Source of the DNA: Poriferisodalis sp964484385
Lineage (GTDB): Bacteria; Actinomycetota; Acidimicrobiia; Acidimicrobiales; Poriferisodalaceae
Direction of reading: 5' to 3'
Assembly: GCA_964484385.1 (NCBI GenBank)
Contig: CAZAFV010000091.1
Coordinates: forward strand, 1 to 10,177
DNA: 10,177 nt
The notes below the pieces were generated by a model. That model made no database searches and had not been told where the DNA came from. It saw only the letters and a list, made by a program, of their open reading frames with translations. This document shows, one piece after another, positions 6,011-10,177 of the stretch (within the stretch, counting starts at the first letter, position 1; each line of letters starts with the position of its first letter). Both the position numbers and the translations under genes were made by a program.

Positions 6011-7596
6011 GGGCGTTGATCTCGGTGTGGGACAAGACGGGCGTGGTCGACTTCGCGACCCGGCTGTCGGGCCTCGGGTGGGAGATCGTCTCGAGCGGCG
6101 GCACGGCCGCGGCGCTGGCCGACGCCGGGGTGCCGGTGCTGGCGGTGGAAGACGTCACCGGCAGCCCCGAGATGCTGGACGGCCGGGTGAAGACGCTGCA
6201 CCCACGCATCCACGGCGGGATCCTGGCTGACCGGTCGAAACCGGCACACCTGGCGTCGCTCGACGAGCACGGCATTGCGGCCATCGACTTGGTGGTGTGC
6301 AACCTGTACCCGTTCCGATCCGACCCGGGGCCCGAGCTGATCGACATCGGCGGACCGGCGATGGTGCGGGCAGCTGCCAAGAATCACGGCGACGAGAGCG
6401 GCGGTGTGGGTGTGGTGGTGGACCCGCGCGACTACGAGGCGGTGCTTGACGAGCTGGCCGAATCGGCCGATTCGGCGGGGTCGGGTGCTGGTGGGCTGAG
6501 CGCGGCCACGCGGCGACGGCTGGCGCGGGCCGCCTTCGCCCATACGGCTGCCTATGACGCGGCGATCGTGAGCTGGCTGGACGAGCCGGCCGGCAGCGAG
6601 ACCGAAGCGGCGGGCGCCGGCGAGTCGCCCGAGCCCGCTCCCCTGCCGCCGACCGTGCACCTAGCGCTGGAGCGGGTGGACGAATGCCGCTACGGCGAGA
6701 ACCCGCACCACCTCGGGGCTCGGTACCGGCCGGTCGGCGAGCTGACCTGGTGGGACCACGCCTACCAGCACAGCGGTCTGGCGCTCAGCTACCTGAACTT
6801 CTTCGACGCCGACGCGGCGTGGCGGATCGTGCATGACCTTGGCGGTGCTGAAGGTTCTTCCGCAGTGGTGATCGTGAAGCACGCCAACCCGTGCGGCGCG
6901 GCGGCCGGCGACGATCTGGCCGACGTGTACCAGCGGGCCTACGACTGCGATGCCCGCTCCGCCTTCGGCGGGATCGTGGCGTTCAACAAGATCGTCGACC
7001 TCGACACGGTCGAGCGCATCGAGGCAGCGGCCCAGGCCGACTTGATCATCGCGCCCGGCTACGAGGACGGCGTGGTGGAGCGCCTCGAGGCCAAACGGCG
7101 CAACACCCGGGTGCTGGAGGCTCCACGGCCCGACGAGGCCAGCGTCTCGCTGCGGCAGATCAACGGCGGATGGCTGGTGCAGTCGCCCCACACGTTCGCT
7201 TCGGCGCCCGAGGACTGGCAGGTGGTCACCCAGCGCAAGCCGACGGCGAGCGAGCTGGCCGATGCCCGCTTCGCCTGGCGCGTCTGCGGGCATGTGATGT
7301 CGAACGCGATCGTGCTGGCGCGCGACCGCACGGCGTGGGGCATCGGTGCTGGCCAGCAGAACCGGGTGGAGTCGGGCCAGCTCGCCGCCGCGAAAGCCGA
7401 CGGGCGGGCTGCCGGCGGCGCGTGCGCCAGCGATGCGTTCTACCCCTTCGGTGACGGCGTCGAGGCCGCGGCTGAGGCTGGCGTGGCCGTGGTGGTGCAA
7501 CCGGGCGGCGCCTTGCGAGACGACGACGTGATTGCCAAGGCCAACGAGCTCGGCCTCGCCATGCTGTTCACCGGCGAGCGGCAGTTCCGCCACTGA
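6007..7596 (+). CDS. purH: Bifunctional AICAR formyltransferase / IMP cyclohydrolase
   Basis: PurH carries out the last two steps to IMP: formylation of AICAR with 10-formyltetrahydrofolate, then ring closure. The product is 529 residues, close to the family norm. The N-terminal cyclohydrolase domain (about 1-195) shows SVWDKTG, SSGGTA, EMLDGRVKTLHPRIHGG (52-71), NLYPF (99-103) and IDIGGPAMVRAAAKNH. The C-terminal formyltransferase domain shows RYGENPHH (228-235), the catalytic KHANPCG (Lys291, His292), DARSAFGGIVAFN, SNAIVLARD, GIGAGQQNR, ASDAFYPFGD and QPGGALRDDDVI. Three deviations stand out. About nine residues are missing between YPF and IDIGG compared with E. coli as I remember it. A few extra residues follow KNHGD. 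The usual GKxLSYNN reads GLALSYLN. A low-complexity linker rich in Glu, Ala and Pro (191-215) joins the domains. The start overlaps the purN stop, and the TGA overlaps the next ATG by one base. Confidence 0.96.
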   Translation: MRALISVWDKTGVVDFATRLSGLGWEIVSSGGTAAALADAGVPVLAVEDVTGSPEMLDGRVKTLHPRIHGGILADRSKPAHLASLDEHGIAAIDLVVCNLYPFRSDPGPELIDIGGPAMVRAAAKNHGDESGGVGVVVDPRDYEAVLDELAESADSAGSGAGGLSAATRRRLARAAFAHTAAYDAAIVSWLDEPAGSETEAAGAGESPEPAPLPPTVHLALERVDECRYGENPHHLGARYRPVGELTWWDHAYQHSGLALSYLNFFDADAAWRIVHDLGGAEGSSAVVIVKHANPCGAAAGDDLADVYQRAYDCDARSAFGGIVAFNKIVDLDTVERIEAAAQADLIIAPGYEDGVVERLEAKRRNTRVLEAPRPDEASVSLRQINGGWLVQSPHTFASAPEDWQVVTQRKPTASELADARFAWRVCGHVMSNAIVLARDRTAWGIGAGQQNRVESGQLAAAKADGRAAGGACASDAFYPFGDGVEAAAEAGVAVVVQPGGALRDDDVIAKANELGLAMLFTGERQFRH

Positions 7597-9392
7597 TGGC
7601 AAGAACATCGAAGGCAATTGCGGCGGCACTTGTCATCGCGGGTCTGGTGGGAATGTGGCCTGCGAGCGCGGGCGCGCAGACGGCTGGGTCGGCGACGCTG
7701 CCGCCGCCCGAGGTGCTGGGCGACTGCACCGATGCGGTGCCGGTGATCGTGGCATCCGATAGCGACGCACAGTCCGACATCTATGCGGCGGTCTTGCTCG
7801 CCGGTGTGCTGGACGCCAAGAGCTGCATCGTGCTGGCCGGCGGCCGCGACGACCCGTTCCCGCAGGACCAGCAGGACAGGCTCGCCACCGCAACGGCCGG
7901 CGGCTACGTCGTCGGCGGGCCCGCAGCAGTGCCGAACACCAAGCTGTCGGGCCGCAAGATGATTCGCGTCTACGGCGCGGATCGCTGGGAGACCGCAACC
8001 GCCGTGGGCAACATTGCGGCGGCGCTCGCAGCGGGTGAGGACCCCAGCGGGTCCGGCGACACCGATGAAGCGGCCGACGACAGCGCACCTGCCTGGCAGC
8101 AGCGGCTGGCGACCGAGTTCTCGGCCGCGCTGCGGTCGAGCGAAGCGACCGACGACATGTGTATGTCGCTGTATCGCAATGGCGAGCCGATCTTCGAGCA
8201 CAAGCCGCATACACCGCTGCTGCCGGCATCGCTCGCGAAGCTCGCGACGGTCACCGTGGCGCTGAGCGAACTGGGCGACGACGCCACATTCACCACCCGG
8301 GTGGTTGCCGACGCCGGCGCGCTCGATGCGGTCACCGACGGCGTGCTACGCGGCGACCTGTACCTGATCGGCGGCGGCGACCCAGTGCTGGCCACGCCCG
8401 GCTACATCAATCGCATTGCCGATGCCCGTCCGTACACCGACGTGACCCAGCTCGCCGACAGCGTCATGGCGGCGCTCGACGCTCACGGCATCGACACCAT
8501 CGAGGGCGCCATCGTCGGCGACGGATCGTGGTTCGCCGACGGCGAGCAGAGCTACACCTCGCACTCCCTGCCGGGCGCGACGCCGGAGACCCCTGCGATC
8601 TGGAAGCAGTCGTACCTGTCGGGGAACTTCGTCGGCGTCTTGTCGGGCTTGATCATCAACGACGGCTACTCGCCCTACGCCATCGACCGCCGGAGCCACA
8701 CCCGCAGCACCGACTCGACCCAGGCAGCAGCGTCAGACTTCGACGACCTGCTCGAAGAGCGCGGCATGGTGATCCGTCACCGGCCGCGTTCGGGCAGCGC
8801 CCCCTCAGCAGGCGACTCGACCGATCTGGGCAGCATCACCTCGCCGTCGGTCGCCGAGATGCTGGTGCGGATCCTGCGCTACTCGGAGAACACGCCGGCG
8901 GAGGTGCTGTTCAAGCAGATCGGCCGGCACCTCGGCGACTCGTCGCGGGCGGGCTCGGCTGCAGCCGCGACGGCGGCGCTCGGCAAGCTGCTGGGAACGG
9001 CGGCCGACGAAATCGTCCTGGTGGACGGCTCAGGGCTGTCGGTTCACAACCGCATGAGCTGCGAGGCCGCGGTGCGGCTGCTGCTGTTGGCGGGCAGTGA
9101 CTCCCGCTTCGCGACCTCGCTGTCGATCGCAGGCCGAACGCCGACACTGCAGAGCTGCGGGCCGCGGCCTCCCGGCAACGGGCAGGGCCCGGCGAACACG
9201 GTTTTCGCCAAGGGCGGTCAGCTCAACGACAGCTCGGCCATCGCCGGGGTCAGCACTGCGCCCAACGGCGACGTGCTCACCTTCGCCATGATCGCCAACG
9301 AGCCGCTGATCATCCGAATCGGAAGCTGCAACGCACTGCGCCAGCTCACCCTCGACGCCATAGGCCGCTACACCTACGGCCCCGCGAGCTGA
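7596..9392 (+). CDS. Secreted S13-type D-Ala-D-Ala carboxypeptidase with an N-terminal cell-wall-binding-2-like domain
   Basis: The 598-residue product begins with a signal peptide, ending near ASAGA-Q at residue 28. Residues about 48-142 resemble one CWB2 (cell wall binding repeat 2) unit, with VIVASDSDAQSD, YVVGGPAAVPN and VYGADRWETATAV, where the family typically has VGGTAAV and GADRYETA. An acidic linker (145-165) leads to a peptidase S13 (DacB/PBP4-type) domain. This has the SxxK motif S212-LA-K215 with catalytic Ser212, YLIGGGDPVLA, AIVGDGSWFADG, the SxN motif S430-E-N432 and DGSGLS (477-482). In place of the expected KTG triad it has K539-G-G541, followed by QLNDSSAIAG. The family trims or cross-cleaves peptidoglycan stem peptides outside the membrane. 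The start overlaps the purH stop (TGATG) and has no ribosome-binding site, so translation is probably coupled to purH. Activity is uncertain because of the KGG change. Confidence 0.9.
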   Translation: MARTSKAIAAALVIAGLVGMWPASAGAQTAGSATLPPPEVLGDCTDAVPVIVASDSDAQSDIYAAVLLAGVLDAKSCIVLAGGRDDPFPQDQQDRLATATAGGYVVGGPAAVPNTKLSGRKMIRVYGADRWETATAVGNIAAALAAGEDPSGSGDTDEAADDSAPAWQQRLATEFSAALRSSEATDDMCMSLYRNGEPIFEHKPHTPLLPASLAKLATVTVALSELGDDATFTTRVVADAGALDAVTDGVLRGDLYLIGGGDPVLATPGYINRIADARPYTDVTQLADSVMAALDAHGIDTIEGAIVGDGSWFADGEQSYTSHSLPGATPETPAIWKQSYLSGNFVGVLSGLIINDGYSPYAIDRRSHTRSTDSTQAAASDFDDLLEERGMVIRHRPRSGSAPSAGDSTDLGSITSPSVAEMLVRILRYSENTPAEVLFKQIGRHLGDSSRAGSAAAATAALGKLLGTAADEIVLVDGSGLSVHNRMSCEAAVRLLLLAGSDSRFATSLSIAGRTPTLQSCGPRPPGNGQGPANTVFAKGGQLNDSSAIAGVSTAPNGDVLTFAMIANEPLIIRIGSCNALRQLTLDAIGRYTYGPAS

Positions 9393-9400
9393 AATTAGGC

Positions 9401-9416
9401 CGAGCGCTAGTGCTCG
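9401..9416. terminator. Possible weak bidirectional terminator between convergent genes
   Basis: CGAGC (9401-9405) and GCTCG (9412-9416) form a short stem around GCTAGT, in the 14-bp gap between convergent genes and over the TAG stop of the permease (9407-9409). The stem is only five pairs and no U-tract follows, so function is uncertain. The convergent arrangement alone would call for termination here. Confidence 0.25.
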
Positions 9417-10177
9417 CGGCGTTGAGTCCAGGCGTCGATGGAGACCGCTCCGAGGATCACCGCTCCTTGGATGACCCTCTGCCAGATCGGGTCGACTTGG
9501 TGCAGGTTGAAGCCGTTGATCATCAAGGCAATGAAGAATGCGCCGGCGATGGTGCGCCACACCGCGCCTTCCCCACCGGCGATTGACGTCCCGCCCACCA
9601 CGACGGCGGCGATGACGCCGAAGACGAAGCTGAAGTCGTCTGAGGGCAGCGCCGACAGCGATCGAGACGACGACACCACCCCGGCCAGTCCCGCGGCAGC
9701 TCCCGAGAGTGCGAAACAGATCGTCTTGACCCGAGCGACCGGCACACCGGCGAGGCGCGCCGCTTCGGCATTGCCCCCGCTGGCATAGACATGGCGACCG
9801 AAGCGGGTCCGGCTCAACAGCAACCAGGCTGCGGCCACGACGCCGGCTGCTATCCACGCACCAGTGGTGATGCCTAGCCACCGGGTCCGTGCAATGGCTG
9901 GGTAGGCATCGGTTGCAGCGCGCAAGACACTGCGATCGCTCACCAGGAAGCCGATGCCGAACACCATGAATGACGTGGCCAGCGTGGCGATGAACGAATT
10001 GACCTTCAGGGCGGTCACCACCAAGCCGTTCGCGATGCCGACGACGAGACCGACAACCACACCCACGACGGCCGCCAGAGCGGCATTGCCGGTGGCGTTC
10101 TCGACCTGCAGGGCAAACTGGGGCGCTACGACGAACACCGTTGCAGCCGAGATGTCGAACCCGCCCGCGATCTTGGT
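9407..10177 (-). CDS. ABC transporter permease, ribose/monosaccharide (RbsC, CUT2) type, partial
   Basis: The visible 256 residues are the C-terminal part of a permease of the branched BPD_transp_2 family. It forms the membrane channel of a sugar-type (CUT2) importer together with an ATPase and a periplasmic-type binding protein. The frame stays open to the window edge, so the 5' end is missing. The edge sequence reads TKIAGGFDISAAT, matching the family GGxDLS motif near the end of the first third. At least six hydrophobic segments follow. The cytoplasmic loop GRHVYASGGNAEAARLAGV, which contacts the ATPase, is characteristic, as is VVVGGTSIAGGEG. The protein ends in SIDAWTQRREH with TAG at 9407. 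A GTG at 10138 is an internal codon, not the start. Partner genes are presumably to the right, outside the window. The substrate cannot be told from a permease alone. Confidence 0.92.
   Translation of the reverse strand, partial: TKIAGGFDISAATVFVVAPQFALQVENATGNAALAAVVGVVVGLVVGIANGLVVTALKVNSFIATLATSFMVFGIGFLVSDRSVLRAATDAYPAIARTRWLGITTGAWIAAGVVAAAWLLLSRTRFGRHVYASGGNAEAARLAGVPVARVKTICFALSGAAAGLAGVVSSSRSLSALPSDDFSFVFGVIAAVVVGGTSIAGGEGAVWRTIAGAFFIALMINGFNLHQVDPIWQRVIQGAVILGAVSIDAWTQRREH

Noticed and set aside
1..10177. CRISPR arrays, toxin-antitoxin pairs, prophage genes or a defence island
   Set aside because: There are no regular direct repeats with spacers, no phage structural genes and no recognisable defence enzymes. 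The HNH gene is of the DUF222 type and is not a restriction or retron partner here.

Overview
The window is GC-rich DNA of about two-thirds G+C. The best guess is a draft genome or metagenome assembly from an actinobacterium, possibly of the class Acidimicrobiia. Three things point there: a DUF222/HNH endonuclease of the actinobacterial 13E12 type, a large UPF0182 membrane protein, and an S13 D-Ala-D-Ala carboxypeptidase joined to a cell-wall-binding-repeat domain. The class-level guess is inference. A run of ten Ns at 5173-5182 shows that the sequence is a scaffold.

Layout. Positions 1-298 hold no convincing gene. They contain a 16-bp perfect inverted repeat and a sequence resembling the end of an insertion sequence. 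A DUF222/HNH gene follows on the plus strand (299-1783). The next block is on the minus strand. In its direction of transcription it runs: a UPF0182 gene (5270 down to 2239), a 62-codon hypothetical ORF (2206-2018) and the initiator tRNA-fMet gene (2002-1926), which is followed by a strong hairpin. The UPF0182 gene is interrupted twice, by the N gap near its 5' end and by an in-frame TAG in its sixth membrane helix.

Divergent from UPF0182, a plus-strand operon carries purN (5354-6010), purH (6007-7596) and a secreted carboxypeptidase gene (7596-9392). Its stops and starts overlap (ATGA, then TGATG), so the three genes are probably translationally coupled. PurN and PurH catalyse the folate-dependent formyl-transfer steps of purine synthesis, and PurH also closes the ring to IMP. 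The third product is exported and probably acts on peptidoglycan. The window ends in a convergent, partial ABC-transporter permease gene of the ribose (RbsC) type (9407 to beyond 10177).

Three observations stand out. The UPF0182 gene carries a stop codon in an otherwise intact reading frame, and the real length of its assembly gap can be predicted modulo 3. The carboxypeptidase has an unusual domain fusion and reads KGG where KTG is expected. The genes that begin transcripts lack Shine-Dalgarno sequences but have TANNNT boxes 7-9 bases before their start codons, which suggests leaderless mRNAs. I found no CRISPR array, defence island or clearly new system.
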